Positions 1-9,018 of a DNA stretch of 64,000 nt are shown here, piece after piece. Source of the stretch: an uncultured Tenacibaculum sp. (GTDB lineage: Bacteria; Bacteroidota; Bacteroidia; Flavobacteriales; Flavobacteriaceae); contig CANMJA010000015.1 in assembly GCA_947498055.1 (NCBI GenBank), positions 32,551-96,550 on the forward strand, written 5' to 3'. Made by a program: the position numbers and the translations under genes. The stretch's first letter is position 1. The number at the start of each line of letters is the position of its first letter. Under the pieces are notes generated by a model. It did no database searches. It was not told where the DNA came from and saw only the letters and a list, made by a program, of their open reading frames with translations.

Positions 1-307
1 CTATATTGTTTTCATAGTATTCTAAAGGTTTCTGAACACTTTCGCCCACAGCTTTAAATGCAGCAAAATGAATAATTCCATCAATAGTATTTGTATCAAA
101 GAAATTTTTCACTTCTTGTTTTTTACGTAAGTCTATTCTATGAAATTCTGGTTTTTTTCCTGTAATTTCAGTAATACTATTTAAAACAGAAATATTAGAA
201 TTAGATAGATCATCAATAATGACAACATCAAATCCAACATTTTGAAGTTCTACAACGGTGTGAGAACCAATAAAACCAAGACCACCTGTAACTAAAATTG
301 TTTTCAT
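1..307 (-). CDS. galE: UDP-glucose 4-epimerase, N-terminal part (gene cut by window edge)
   Basis: The first 102 codons run from an ATG complementary to 305-307 off the left edge of the window. The N-terminus reads MKTILVTGGLGFIGSHTVVE, with the TGGxGFIGSH glycine-rich NAD-binding loop of extended short-chain dehydrogenases. An acidic residue pair (IDDLSNS) follows the second strand, then HFAAFKAVGES. The AAxKAVGES stretch is typical of GalE, which interconverts UDP-glucose and UDP-galactose for cell-surface polysaccharide. The catalytic YxxxK lies outside the window, so the exact epimerase subfamily is an inference. It heads a minus-strand run with the membrane protein and the sugar aminotransferase just upstream, which fits surface glycan synthesis. 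Confidence 0.9.
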   Translation of the reverse strand, partial: MKTILVTGGLGFIGSHTVVELQNVGFDVVIIDDLSNSNISVLNSITEITGKKPEFHRIDLRKKQEVKNFFDTNTIDGIIHFAAFKAVGESVQKPLEYYENNI

Positions 308-310
308 AAA

Positions 311-727
311 TTAAGAATTTAACTCGGTATTTTTAATGTTTAAAGTTTGTGCAATAGTATTTTTAGTAGGTCTAATTAAATACATGTAAATAAGCAATAT
401 AAAGCCTAATAAAATAAAATCAGGTTTTAGAAATAAAATAACAAAACAAGAAGCTTCAAGAATTGCCCAACGAACTATAGAAGCAGATTGGTATATTGTT
501 AATTTTTCATCAGTCGTAGCGTCTCTTTTAATACCTTTTAGTACAATTTTAAAGATGAAGTTACTTAAGTAATAAGCAACTAATGGAATAAAAGCATAAG
601 GCAATGAAGTAGTATCTATTTTTAAATCCATGACATTTTTAAGATTTCCAAAAACCATATAGGCAATAGACACACCAGATATTAAAGCGAGATGAATTAA
701 CTGCAATAGTTTAAATTTTTGCTGCAT
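311..727 (-). CDS. Conserved hypothetical membrane protein (four predicted membrane segments)
   Basis: A 138-residue protein with four hydrophobic stretches, near residues 10-28, 44-62, 85-100 and 103-118, and a short polar tail. I recognise no catalytic motif. It lies 4 bp downstream of the DegT aminotransferase and 3 bp upstream of galE, so the three are probably co-transcribed. The size and layout match small integral membrane proteins that are conserved but uncharacterised in flavobacteria. A role in sugar or lipid transfer would be guesswork. Confidence 0.75.
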   Translation of the reverse strand: MQQKFKLLQLIHLALISGVSIAYMVFGNLKNVMDLKIDTTSLPYAFIPLVAYYLSNFIFKIVLKGIKRDATTDEKLTIYQSASIVRWAILEASCFVILFLKPDFILLGFILLIYMYLIRPTKNTIAQTLNIKNTELNS

Positions 728-731
728 TTTC

Positions 732-1880
732 TTACTTTAAAAAGTTAGTAATTGTTTCCGTAATAAAAGTTAACTGCTCATTGTCTAACTCTGTATGCAT
801 AGGTAAAGAAATAACGGTATCAATTAACTTATTGGTAACTTTAAAATCTTCTTCTTTATAACGAGTATCTTTATATGCTTTTTGTTGATGTAAAGGAACA
901 GGATAATATATTGCATTAGCAATACCTTTATCTAATAAATGTTGGTGTAAATCATCTCTTTTACCATTAGTTATTTGTATGGTGTATTGATGGAAAACAT
1001 GACAATCACATTGATCGCAAATTTGGTTGCAAGATGAGGTAGTTGGTGTAATAATATTTGAGTTATTAACAAAAGCATTATTGTAAAATTTAGCAGCATT
1101 TCTACGAGCATCGCAGTACGAATCTAATAAAGGTAATTTTACTTTTAAAACAGCAGCTTGCATACTATCTAAACGAGAATTTACACCTACAACATCATGG
1201 TAATAACGCTTATACATTCCATGATTAACAATACCTCTAATAGTGTGAGCTAAATCATCATCATTTGTAAAAATAGCACCACCATCACCATAACAACCTA
1301 AGTTTTTCGAAGGAAAAAAAGAGGTAGTTCCTACATTTCCAATAGTTCCTGCTTTTTTCTTCGTTCCGTCTTTAAACGTATAAGTAGCACCAATGGCTTG
1401 TGCATTATCTTCAATAACAAAAAGATGATGTTCTTTTGCTATCTGCATAATAGCATCCATATTTGCAACTTGTCCAAACAAATGAACAGGTACAATAGCT
1501 TTTGTCTTAGGAGTAATAGCTTTCTTTAAAGCATCTATATTTATATTAAAAGTATCCGCATCAACATCTACTAACACAGGTGTTAATTGTAATAAGCCAA
1601 TAACTTCCACAGTAGCAGCAAAAGTAAAATCAGCAGTAATAACTTCATCACCAGGTTGCAACCCTAAACCCATCATTGCAATTTGTAAGGCATCTGTTCC
1701 ATTTGCACAAGGAATTACATGTTTTACATCTAAATATTTTTCTAAATCTGCTTGAAATTCTTTCACCTGTGGACCGTTTATATATGCAGAAGAATTTAGT
1801 ACTTCTTTAATAGATTGATCTACAGTTTCTTTAATTTTTTGATACTGACTTTGTAAGTCAACCATGTGAATTTTTTTCAT
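732..1880 (-). CDS. DegT/DnrJ/EryC1/StrS-family PLP-dependent sugar aminotransferase
   Basis: The 382-residue length is usual for the family. Members transfer an amino group from glutamate to a keto-sugar nucleotide, making amino sugars for O-antigen or capsule. Visible marks are the PLP phosphate-binding GTDALQIA near residue 61, the DNAQAIGA motif near 158, and the Schiff-base lysine K192 in FFPSKNLGCYGDGG. A cysteine cluster (C284, C288, C291, C293, followed by H294) precedes FHQYTI and is unusual for the general family. The gene is the first of a minus-strand set with a membrane protein and galE. A promoter-like TAAATTTG (complement of 1912-1919) lies upstream, back to back with the promoter of the plus-strand acylase gene. 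Confidence 0.92.
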   Translation of the reverse strand: MKKIHMVDLQSQYQKIKETVDQSIKEVLNSSAYINGPQVKEFQADLEKYLDVKHVIPCANGTDALQIAMMGLGLQPGDEVITADFTFAATVEVIGLLQLTPVLVDVDADTFNINIDALKKAITPKTKAIVPVHLFGQVANMDAIMQIAKEHHLFVIEDNAQAIGATYTFKDGTKKKAGTIGNVGTTSFFPSKNLGCYGDGGAIFTNDDDLAHTIRGIVNHGMYKRYYHDVVGVNSRLDSMQAAVLKVKLPLLDSYCDARRNAAKFYNNAFVNNSNIITPTTSSCNQICDQCDCHVFHQYTIQITNGKRDDLHQHLLDKGIANAIYYPVPLHQQKAYKDTRYKEEDFKVTNKLIDTVISLPMHTELDNEQLTFITETITNFLK

Positions 1881-1911
1881 GTAAAACGGAATTTATTATA
1901 CCTCAAAAATA

Positions 1912-1934
1912 CAAATTTAAAACTGTTATATTTG
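1912..1934. promoter_or_regulatory. Divergent overlapping promoters for the DegT gene and the acylase gene
   Basis: The complement of 1912-1919 reads TAAATTTG, and the plus strand at 1927-1934 reads TATATTTG. Both match the Bacteroidetes -7 consensus TAnnTTTG. They point away from each other, towards 1880 on the minus strand and 1952 on the plus strand, and are separated by 7 bp. Neither has a well-placed TTG -33 element. Polymerase bound at one would block the other, so mutual exclusion is plausible. This is motif reading only. Confidence 0.5.
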
Positions 1935-1951
1935 ATAAAATATCTTGCCAA

Positions 1952-4348
1952 ATGAAAGTACTAAAAAAGCTTTTTAAATTTTTAATAGTATTTATAATCT
2001 TTATTATAATAGCTTATTTCTTTATTAGTAATAGATTAAAGCCAGTATATAATGGAGAGTTAGAAATAGCTAATTTAAAAGAAAAAGTTACCGTTTTTTA
2101 TGATGAAAATGGAGTGCCTCATATACAAGCAGAAAATGAAGAAGATGCATTTCGGGTTTTTGGGTATGTACATGCACAAGATAGACTTTGGCAAATGGAA
2201 GTAATTAGAAGGATTTCTGCGGGTAGATTAAGTGAAATTTTTGGTAAGGAAATGTTACGAACAGATACATTCTTTTCTAGCTTAGGAATAGAAGAAGAAG
2301 CTGAAAAAACAATAGAGAATTTAGATAAAACTTCACAGGCATATAAATTAACGGAAGCATATTTAGAAGGGGTGAATAATTTTATAGAAAATGGACCAAC
2401 TCCTTTAGAATTTTATTTAATAGGCATAGATAAAGAAAAGTATACATTAAAAGATATATATAATGTTTTTGGTTATATGGCATTCAGTTTTGCAGCAGCG
2501 CATAAAACAGATCCTTTATTAAATGAAATAAAAGAAAAATATGGAACAAAATACCTTGAAGAATTAGGCGTTTCTTCAAAAGAAATTACCTTAATAAAAA
2601 ATGCGAGAAAGCCAGAAATAAAAGCACAGTTTTCTTCTGAAATAAGTCGTATAATGAATAATCTTCCAGTGTCTAACTTTATAGGAAGTAATGCATGGGT
2701 ATTAGGAGCTAATAGGACTAAAAACGGAAAAGTGATTTTTGCTAACGATCCACATATTGCTTTTTCACAACCTTCTGTTTGGTATCAAAATCATATAAAA
2801 ACACCAAACTATGAAATGTATGGTTTTAATTTAGGTTTAAGTCCTTTTCCGCTTTTAGGACATAATAAAAAATATGCTTACGGATTAACAATGTTTGAAA
2901 ACGATGATGTAGATTTTTATGTAGAGGAAAACAATCCTCAAAATGATTTAGAGTATAAAACTCCAGATGGTTTTATGGCTTATGAAATTTTAAATAAACG
3001 GATTAAAATAAAAGGAGAAAAAGATACTGTTTACAAGTTAAGAATAAGTAAACATGGGCCTATAATGAATGATGTTGTTGATCAAATAGAGAATGACAAA
3101 CCTATTGCGATGCAATGGGTATACACCAAAACACCAAATCAATTATTAGATGTTGGATACGAAATGTCTCATGCAAACTCTTTATCAGAATTTAAAAAAG
3201 GAATAGCTAAAATTAGCGCACCAGGTTTAAATGTAATGTATGGAGATGCTAAAAATAACATTGGATGGTTTGCTGCCGCTAAATTATATAAGTATAGAGA
3301 TAGTTTAAATACAAAAGTATATTTAGATGGTGCCTCTGGAAAAGATGAGCGAATTTGTTTTTATGATTTTGAAGAAAATCCACAAGCAATTAACCCAGAT
3401 TGGGGCTATGTATATTCTGCAAATAACCAACCAGATTCTGTGGCAGGAAAATTATACCCAGGATATTATTTACCTGAAGATAGAGCTAAAAGAATAAAAA
3501 ATATCATAGGAGATAAAAAAGATTTTACAAAAGAAGAGGTAGCAAAAATGTTGTATGATACGAAATCTTCTGTGGTTATAGGTATTATTAAAAAAATAGC
3601 GGAAGAATTAGACGTGAAAAAATTGAATGTTTTAGAGAAAGAAGCTTTTAAGGTTTTACTTGCATGGAATGGCGACTATGTAAAAGAAGCAAAAGGGCCA
3701 ACTATTTACAATCGGTTTGTTTATGAATTTTTAAAAAATACGTTTTCTGATGAAATGGGAAAAAAGGGTTTTTTACAATTTATGGATGGAACTCCTTTGT
3801 ATAAGAAAATGATTGCTAGTCAAATGAATAAAAAAACTTCTGTTTGGTGGGACGATGTTACCACTAAAAATAGAAAAGAAAATAAAAAAGAGATTATTAA
3901 AAAATCATTTTCAAATACAACAAGCTTTTTAAATAAGCAGTTAGGCAACGATGTAAATAAATGGAAATGGGAAAAAGTGATGTCTGTAGAGCATGGTCAT
4001 CCTATAGGAATGGCTGGTGGAATACTAAGAGCCATTTTTAATGTAGGCCCTTTTAAAACAAACGGAGGTAATGAAGTGATTAATAATCATATTTTTAAGC
4101 TAGATAGTACAGGAGTTTATAAAGTAACTGCCGGACCATCTTCAAGAAGAGTAATTGATTTTTCAGATGTAGAAAATAGTATAGCTATTATACCAACAGG
4201 ACAAAGCGGTAATAGGTTTAGTAAGTTTTATAAAGACCAAGCAGAAAAGTATTTAAATGGAGGATTTATTAAAATGAAACTGAATCAAAAAGAAATAGAA
4301 GAATCAGAAAATAAATTGGTGTTTTTTCCTAAACAAAGAAAAGAGTAA
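1952..4348 (+). CDS. Penicillin acylase family protein (Ntn-hydrolase precursor)
   Basis: The 798-residue precursor carries an N-terminal hydrophobic segment (residues 8-25), so it is exported or anchored. The A-chain region has the family motif YVHAQDRLWQME near residue 72. The spacer ends at GSNAWV, where S246 would become the N-terminal nucleophile of the B chain after autoproteolysis. NDPHI follows about 20 residues later. The family cleaves amide bonds of penicillins, acyl-homoserine lactones and related N-acyl compounds. The true substrate cannot be told from sequence, and quorum-signal hydrolysis is one option. The start is the ATG 18 bp after a TATATTTG promoter box. The ADP-ribosylglycohydrolase gene follows 12 bp downstream. 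Confidence 0.93.
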   Translation: MKVLKKLFKFLIVFIIFIIIAYFFISNRLKPVYNGELEIANLKEKVTVFYDENGVPHIQAENEEDAFRVFGYVHAQDRLWQMEVIRRISAGRLSEIFGKEMLRTDTFFSSLGIEEEAEKTIENLDKTSQAYKLTEAYLEGVNNFIENGPTPLEFYLIGIDKEKYTLKDIYNVFGYMAFSFAAAHKTDPLLNEIKEKYGTKYLEELGVSSKEITLIKNARKPEIKAQFSSEISRIMNNLPVSNFIGSNAWVLGANRTKNGKVIFANDPHIAFSQPSVWYQNHIKTPNYEMYGFNLGLSPFPLLGHNKKYAYGLTMFENDDVDFYVEENNPQNDLEYKTPDGFMAYEILNKRIKIKGEKDTVYKLRISKHGPIMNDVVDQIENDKPIAMQWVYTKTPNQLLDVGYEMSHANSLSEFKKGIAKISAPGLNVMYGDAKNNIGWFAAAKLYKYRDSLNTKVYLDGASGKDERICFYDFEENPQAINPDWGYVYSANNQPDSVAGKLYPGYYLPEDRAKRIKNIIGDKKDFTKEEVAKMLYDTKSSVVIGIIKKIAEELDVKKLNVLEKEAFKVLLAWNGDYVKEAKGPTIYNRFVYEFLKNTFSDEMGKKGFLQFMDGTPLYKKMIASQMNKKTSVWWDDVTTKNRKENKKEIIKKSFSNTTSFLNKQLGNDVNKWKWEKVMSVEHGHPIGMAGGILRAIFNVGPFKTNGGNEVINNHIFKLDSTGVYKVTAGPSSRRVIDFSDVENSIAIIPTGQSGNRFSKFYKDQAEKYLNGGFIKMKLNQKEIEESENKLVFFPKQRKE

Positions 4349-4360
4349 TTTTTATCAAAA

Positions 4361-5266
4361 ATGAAATTGTCAGAAATATTTGAAGGGTGTATTCTTTGTG
4401 GTGCTATAGGTGATGCATATGGAAGTTCATTTGAGAATTTGAACAAAAAAGAAGAAGAAAATGATGTTTTTTATCTGTATGGAAAACCAAAAGAAGTAAC
4501 TCGTGAATGGAAAATAACTGATGATACCCAATTGACGCTAGCAACTTGTGAAACTATCATAGAAAATAAACAAGTTTGCATTAATGCTTTTGCTCAAAAG
4601 TATGTTGAGTACTTCAAAAAAGGGAAAATTACAGGTATAGGAGCTAGTACTTTAAAAGCCCTTAATGAATTAGATGCAGGTTTACATTGGAGGTTTACTG
4701 GAAGAAAAGGCGAATTTGCTGCAGGAAATGGTGCTGCTATGAGAGTTGCTCCATTAGCTTTTTCTGAAAATATTTCTAGAGAAAAGATAAGAGAGTTTAG
4801 TTTAATTACTCATAACAATGATGAAGCTTATGTAGGAGTTTTATGTGTTTGGTTGGCTATTAAATTTGTGTTGAATAAGGAATGGACAGGGAATGAAAAT
4901 CTTATCGAATTAATAATAAAGCAAATACCAGATACAAGAGTTAGAGATCGTTTAATAGAAATAAAAGAAATTGATAATCTTTTAGAAATAGGAAAGAAAG
5001 GAAACAGTGGTTATGTGGTAGATTCAATTCCTTTAGCAATTGCAGCAGCAAATAAGGTGAAACAATTTGGGGTACATCAAATGTTTAAGCAATTAATTGA
5101 AATAGGAGGGGATACGGATACGAATTGCTCAATTGCTGGTCAAATTTCTGGAGCTTTAATCGGCAAAAAAGGAATCCCAAAATATTTATTAGAAGAGTTA
5201 AAAGAATTAGCTGATTTTAGCTGGATTGAAAATACAATTGATGAATTTATAGATAAGAGAATATAA
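4361..5266 (+). CDS. ADP-ribosylglycohydrolase (DraG/ARH) family protein
   Basis: A 301-residue cytosolic protein with the family's metal-binding motifs in order: GAIGDAYGS near residue 15, ITDDTQ near 54, and GGDTDTNCSIAGQISGALIG near 248. The aspartates of TDDT and GDTDTN bind the two Mg ions that position the ADP-ribose. Family members remove ADP-ribose from arginine or other sites, or hydrolyse related compounds. No ADP-ribosyltransferase gene lies nearby, so the substrate is unknown. It starts 12 bp after the acylase stop codon and is probably co-transcribed with it. An AT-rich non-coding stretch follows. Confidence 0.93.
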   Translation: MKLSEIFEGCILCGAIGDAYGSSFENLNKKEEENDVFYLYGKPKEVTREWKITDDTQLTLATCETIIENKQVCINAFAQKYVEYFKKGKITGIGASTLKALNELDAGLHWRFTGRKGEFAAGNGAAMRVAPLAFSENISREKIREFSLITHNNDEAYVGVLCVWLAIKFVLNKEWTGNENLIELIIKQIPDTRVRDRLIEIKEIDNLLEIGKKGNSGYVVDSIPLAIAAANKVKQFGVHQMFKQLIEIGGDTDTNCSIAGQISGALIGKKGIPKYLLEELKELADFSWIENTIDEFIDKRI

Positions 5267-5824
5267 AACGGTTATAAGGATTGTACGATTAAAGCTGTTG
5301 TATTATATGTCAATTTTCAGACAATAGACAAAAATTTTGTTAATTAGGGTGTTATCAGATAAGATGAGATGCTACTTTTTTTAATTAAAAAACAGGAACA
5401 TGTTTGTAATTTGATCTATAGATAAATATTTTGAAAATCAAGACAGAATTGTGTTGACATAGAGATAAAAAGTTGTTTGAGCTTAGCGAGTTCTTTTTAT
5501 CTATGGCTAGTGTTGGCGTAGCATTTTTTAAATTTTTAGCATCTGTCTTGATTTTTTGCCTTCTTGTACTGAGCGATAGTCGAAGTATTGGCATCAAGGC
5601 AAAAAAGATAGTAGTTATGATTTAGTATGTGTGGTTAAAAAACAAACAACTAAAAAAGATGTCAATGGAAGCATTTTTTGGAGATTGAGCAAAGTTGAAA
5701 GCGGAATAAAATGCACTTCGACTTGGCTCAGTATAGTTATCTAGATAGTTTTTGGTTTATTGATGCCTGTGATGGACTTAAGTTAAAGTACAAAATTTTC
5801 TTCTTGAATTTTTAGATTTTAAAA
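5267..5824. repeat. Non-coding region with hairpin-forming repeat copies
   Basis: There is no convincing gene in these 558 bp. An 11-bp inverted repeat TTTTTTGCCTT (5552-5562) and AAGGCAAAAAA (5596-5606) encloses a TGAGCGATAGTCGAAG core. A second copy of that core lies in inverted orientation at 5714-5735 (CTTCGACTTGGCTCAGTA). A decayed third copy, TGAGCAAAGTTGAAA, lies at 5686-5700. The last two can pair into one long imperfect hairpin. The TGAGC-GTCGAAG core looks like the dispersed extragenic repeats I associate with flavobacterial genomes, which is recollection rather than a search result. The 70-codon open frame over 5385-5597 follows the repeat and looks spurious. Confidence 0.6.
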
Positions 5825-6559
5825 TTAAACCTCCCTATATACCTCTTCAAACGGAATTCTAAAACGTTTTCCATACACACCTTCCGGTTTTCTAATACCA
5901 CAGGAAATAATCATATTTATTTCAGCAGAAATGGGTAACCCTAATACACGTTTTACACGCCAAGTATCAGAACCTTCCATAGGACAAGTATCATATCCTT
6001 CAGCAGCCATTGCTAGCATAAATGTTTGGGCTGCTAAAGCAGCACTTTTATGTGCAACTACTCGCATGTCTTTACTTCTAACTTCTCTATAAATAGGTTT
6101 AAAAATCCCGGTAATTAAGATTATTAAGTATTTTAATAAGCCAAAAATCCCAAGAAAATCAGAATAAGCAAAAGGTATTAATTTTTTATAATAGCTTTTG
6201 GCAAATTTTTCTCTACTACTTTGTTCTGATACAGGTTTAGGAGGAAAAAGAGTATCTAAATGATCTAAATTGGCTTTAGCTCTTTTTTTCCATAGATCCT
6301 TTCTAGCAGTAATAACAACTAATTGTTGTGCTGTTTTAGCCGCATTTTGATTAAAGCATAATGGAGAAATCTTTTTCACAATCTCTTCAGAAGTTACATG
6401 ATAGAATTCCCATAATTGCATATTGCTACTATTGGGAGCAAGCACAGCTTGTTCTATACATTTTTTTACTACAGAGGTTTCTATTTTTTGTTCGGCATCA
6501 TATACTCTTACAGAACGTCTATAATCAATAGCTTCTCTAACCGTTTTTTGACTTATCAT
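5825..6559 (-). CDS. Nitroreductase family protein
   Basis: A 244-residue flavoprotein of the NfsB/NADH-oxidase fold. The N-terminal AIDYRRSVRVYD matches the FMN-contacting RRSxR motif, and VLAPNSSNMQLWEF (residues 38-51) is the conserved APSxxNxQPW-type segment. The C-terminal half has the helix ALAAQTFMLAMAAEGYDTCPM followed by LGLP and ISCGIRKPEG. Such enzymes reduce nitro compounds, quinones or enones with NAD(P)H. The gene starts 1 bp after the aldehyde dehydrogenase stop, so the two are translationally close and belong to the AlkB operon. The natural substrate cannot be inferred. Confidence 0.92.
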   Translation of the reverse strand: MISQKTVREAIDYRRSVRVYDAEQKIETSVVKKCIEQAVLAPNSSNMQLWEFYHVTSEEIVKKISPLCFNQNAAKTAQQLVVITARKDLWKKRAKANLDHLDTLFPPKPVSEQSSREKFAKSYYKKLIPFAYSDFLGIFGLLKYLIILITGIFKPIYREVRSKDMRVVAHKSAALAAQTFMLAMAAEGYDTCPMEGSDTWRVKRVLGLPISAEINMIISCGIRKPEGVYGKRFRIPFEEVYREV

Positions 6560-6560
6560 T

Positions 6561-7955
6561 TTAACTAAATTTCATTAACGTTTTTAGTTGCTTTAATTTT
6601 CCTTTATAAGGAGCATATCGTGTGGTTATATCTAACCAATTACCTCTGGTAACTACTCCTTTTTTATGAGAGAATACATCGAAAGTGTTTTTGCCATGAT
6701 AACTTCCAATACCACTTTCTCCTACACCACCAAAAGGAAGTCTATGATTTGCAAAATGTACAGTAGTATCATTAATCGTTCCACCTCCAAAAGAATATTT
6801 CGCAATTAAATTTTTCGCAAAAGAAGTACGTTTGGTAAATACATAAAAAGCTAAAGGTTTATCGTAGTTAGATAAAATTTGATCAATACGATTTTCAGAA
6901 TCATAAGATATTAAAGGAAGAATTGGGCCAAAAATTTCTCCTTTCATCACTTCACTATCTAAACTAGGTTCTTCAATTAAGGTAGGAGAAATATAACGTT
7001 CCTCTCTATTTTTTGTACCACCAATTAAAATAGATTCATTTTCTATCATGGCACTTAAACGATCGAAATTTCGTGTATTTACAATTCTAGAAAAATCTTT
7101 AGACTGTTCAGGATTACTTCCATAAGCATTTTCAATTTCTTTTTTAAAGTGATCTACAAAAGAATCTTTTACTTTTTTATGAATCAATAAATAATCTGGA
7201 GCAATACAAGTTTGCCCAGCATTTAAAAACTTTCCCCAAACAATTCGTTTCGCTGCTAATTTAATATTGGCAGTTTCATCAATAATACAAGGACTTTTAC
7301 CACCCAGTTCTAAAGTTACTGGGGTAATATATTCTGCGGCTGCTTTGGCTATAATTTTACCAACAGGAACACTTCCTGTAAAAAAAATATAATCCCATCG
7401 CTGCCTTAATAATTCTTGAGTTTCTGGTATTCCACCCTCTACAACAGCCACATGTTCTTTTTCAAATACAGCTTCTATAATTTCTTTACAAATAGCACTT
7501 GTGTGTGGTGTAAGTTCTGAAGGTTTTAAAACTACGGTATTACCAGCAGCAATAGCACCAACTAATGGAGAAAAAGCTAATTGATATGGGTAATTCCAAG
7601 GAGCAATAATTAAAGTAGTTCCGTAAGGATCTTTATGAATTTTTGCTGAAGAAGGAAAATTAAGTAAAGCAGGTAGTACTCTTTTTGGTTTAGACCAAGA
7701 ATGAATGTTCTTTATCATCATTTTTAATTCAGAAAGAACAATCGAAGTTTCTGTCATTACCCCTTCGTATTCTGGTTTTTTAAAATCTTCATAAAGCGCT
7801 TTTAAAATATCCTTTTCTCTTCTAATAATTTCTTTTTGAAGTTTTTGTAAGCTTTTTTTTCTAAAAGAAATATCTTTAGTTTTTTGTGTAGAAAAAAAGG
7901 TTTTCTGCATTAATATAAGTTCAGAAATTTCATTAGTGTTTAGAGTGGCAGCCAT
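6561..7955 (-). CDS. Aldehyde dehydrogenase family protein
   Basis: The 464-residue length is that of the class-3 (fatty aldehyde/coniferyl-type) aldehyde dehydrogenases. It has IIAPWNYPYQL near residue 118, the glycine motif FFTGSVPVGK, the general-base glutamate in VTLELGGKSPC, and the catalytic cysteine in FLNAGQTCIAPDY. These enzymes oxidise an aldehyde to an acid with NAD(P). It sits between an AlkB-like hydroxylase (3 bp upstream) and a nitroreductase (1 bp downstream), all on the minus strand. This suggests the aldehyde derives from a hydroxylated lipid or hydrocarbon. No alcohol dehydrogenase or rubredoxin gene is present here. Confidence 0.95.
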   Translation of the reverse strand: MAATLNTNEISELILMQKTFFSTQKTKDISFRKKSLQKLQKEIIRREKDILKALYEDFKKPEYEGVMTETSIVLSELKMMIKNIHSWSKPKRVLPALLNFPSSAKIHKDPYGTTLIIAPWNYPYQLAFSPLVGAIAAGNTVVLKPSELTPHTSAICKEIIEAVFEKEHVAVVEGGIPETQELLRQRWDYIFFTGSVPVGKIIAKAAAEYITPVTLELGGKSPCIIDETANIKLAAKRIVWGKFLNAGQTCIAPDYLLIHKKVKDSFVDHFKKEIENAYGSNPEQSKDFSRIVNTRNFDRLSAMIENESILIGGTKNREERYISPTLIEEPSLDSEVMKGEIFGPILPLISYDSENRIDQILSNYDKPLAFYVFTKRTSFAKNLIAKYSFGGGTINDTTVHFANHRLPFGGVGESGIGSYHGKNTFDVFSHKKGVVTRGNWLDITTRYAPYKGKLKQLKTLMKFS

Positions 7956-7958
7956 ATA

Positions 7959-8990
7959 TTAAATTTCTTGTATTTTTTTATTCATTATTTTAAACCAAAG
8001 CGGAGGTACTAAAGAAAGAAGCATCATGCCAGGATAGCCTGTAGGCATTTGCGGACTTTCGGGTACAGATTTTAAAATCTGATAATGTTTACTTCCATTG
8101 TAATGATGATCGGAATGTCGTGATAAGTTAAATAAAACTAATTTTCCTATAACGTGATTTGAATTCCAAGAATGTGTGTGTTTTACTCGTTCGTATCTTC
8201 CAAATTTATTTTTTTCTCTTAGTAATCCATAATGTTCTATATAGTTTACAGTTTCTAGTAATAAAATACCAAAAATGGCAGCTAAAAGATAGAATAAAAG
8301 TGTTTGAAATCCGAAGAAAAAAAGAATAGAAACTAATAGACCGATATGGCAAAATGTATAAATTAACATTCTATTTTGATAATGAAACCAATTTCTTTCT
8401 GAAGTTACTAATCGTTTGTTTTCTAATTTCCAAGCTTGAAAATAGCTCGTAATTTGTGAACGAAACCAAAAAAAATAGAGAGGCTCATTTTTTCTTGCTG
8501 TTGCAGCATCTTCTTTAGTTGCTACATTAAAATGATGCCCTGCATTGTGATAAGGAAGAAAATGAGTTTCTAAAGATGTTAATAAAAGTATTTCACCTAA
8601 AAGTTCTTCTATTCGATTATTTCTATGCCCTAATTCATGTCCTACATTAATACCTACAACGCCACACATAATTCCCATTGCAGAGATTCTACCTATTAGA
8701 TCTAGAGTAGAAGATTCTTGGAATTTCATCACAAATAAAAACCAAATTAAAAAGCCTACTTGTATTGGTATTGTTGCATACAATATGTAAGAATATAATC
8801 GATTATTTTTTTCTATTTCTTCTTGTTCTTTATCAAAATTAGCTGCGTTTACTTTAATAAAAACATCTGATAAAGGAACAATTCCAAAAACATAAATTAG
8901 GGGTAAAAAAGTAATCCAACCAGAATAAGTGAATGAAATGTATACTGTTAAAGGGATTGTAAAAACTAATAAATACTTTAATGCTTTCAT
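7959..8990 (-). CDS. AlkB-type membrane di-iron hydroxylase (alkane 1-monooxygenase family)
   Basis: A 343-residue membrane protein with the family's histidine clusters: HELGHR (H118, H122), HNAGHH (H148, H152, H153) and HSDHH (H292, H295, H296), plus NYIEHYG at 249-255. These histidines bind the di-iron centre that inserts oxygen into a terminal C-H bond. Hydrophobic segments surround the motifs (about 5-22, 25-42, 66-88, 208-250). Family members hydroxylate alkanes, but flavobacterial homologues are not all proven alkane oxidisers, so the substrate is open. It is the first gene of a tight minus-strand unit with aldehyde dehydrogenase and nitroreductase. Electron-transfer partners are not encoded nearby. 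Confidence 0.9.
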   Translation of the reverse strand: MKALKYLLVFTIPLTVYISFTYSGWITFLPLIYVFGIVPLSDVFIKVNAANFDKEQEEIEKNNRLYSYILYATIPIQVGFLIWFLFVMKFQESSTLDLIGRISAMGIMCGVVGINVGHELGHRNNRIEELLGEILLLTSLETHFLPYHNAGHHFNVATKEDAATARKNEPLYFFWFRSQITSYFQAWKLENKRLVTSERNWFHYQNRMLIYTFCHIGLLVSILFFFGFQTLLFYLLAAIFGILLLETVNYIEHYGLLREKNKFGRYERVKHTHSWNSNHVIGKLVLFNLSRHSDHHYNGSKHYQILKSVPESPQMPTGYPGMMLLSLVPPLWFKIMNKKIQEI

Positions 8991-9018
8991 GAAAAGGGAA
9001 AAAAACTAAAGATACAAA

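Noticed and set aside
5385..5597. 70-codon minus-strand open frame.
   Set aside because: It runs through the hairpin repeat region, has no family resemblance and no promoter, so it is probably chance coding in a repeat.
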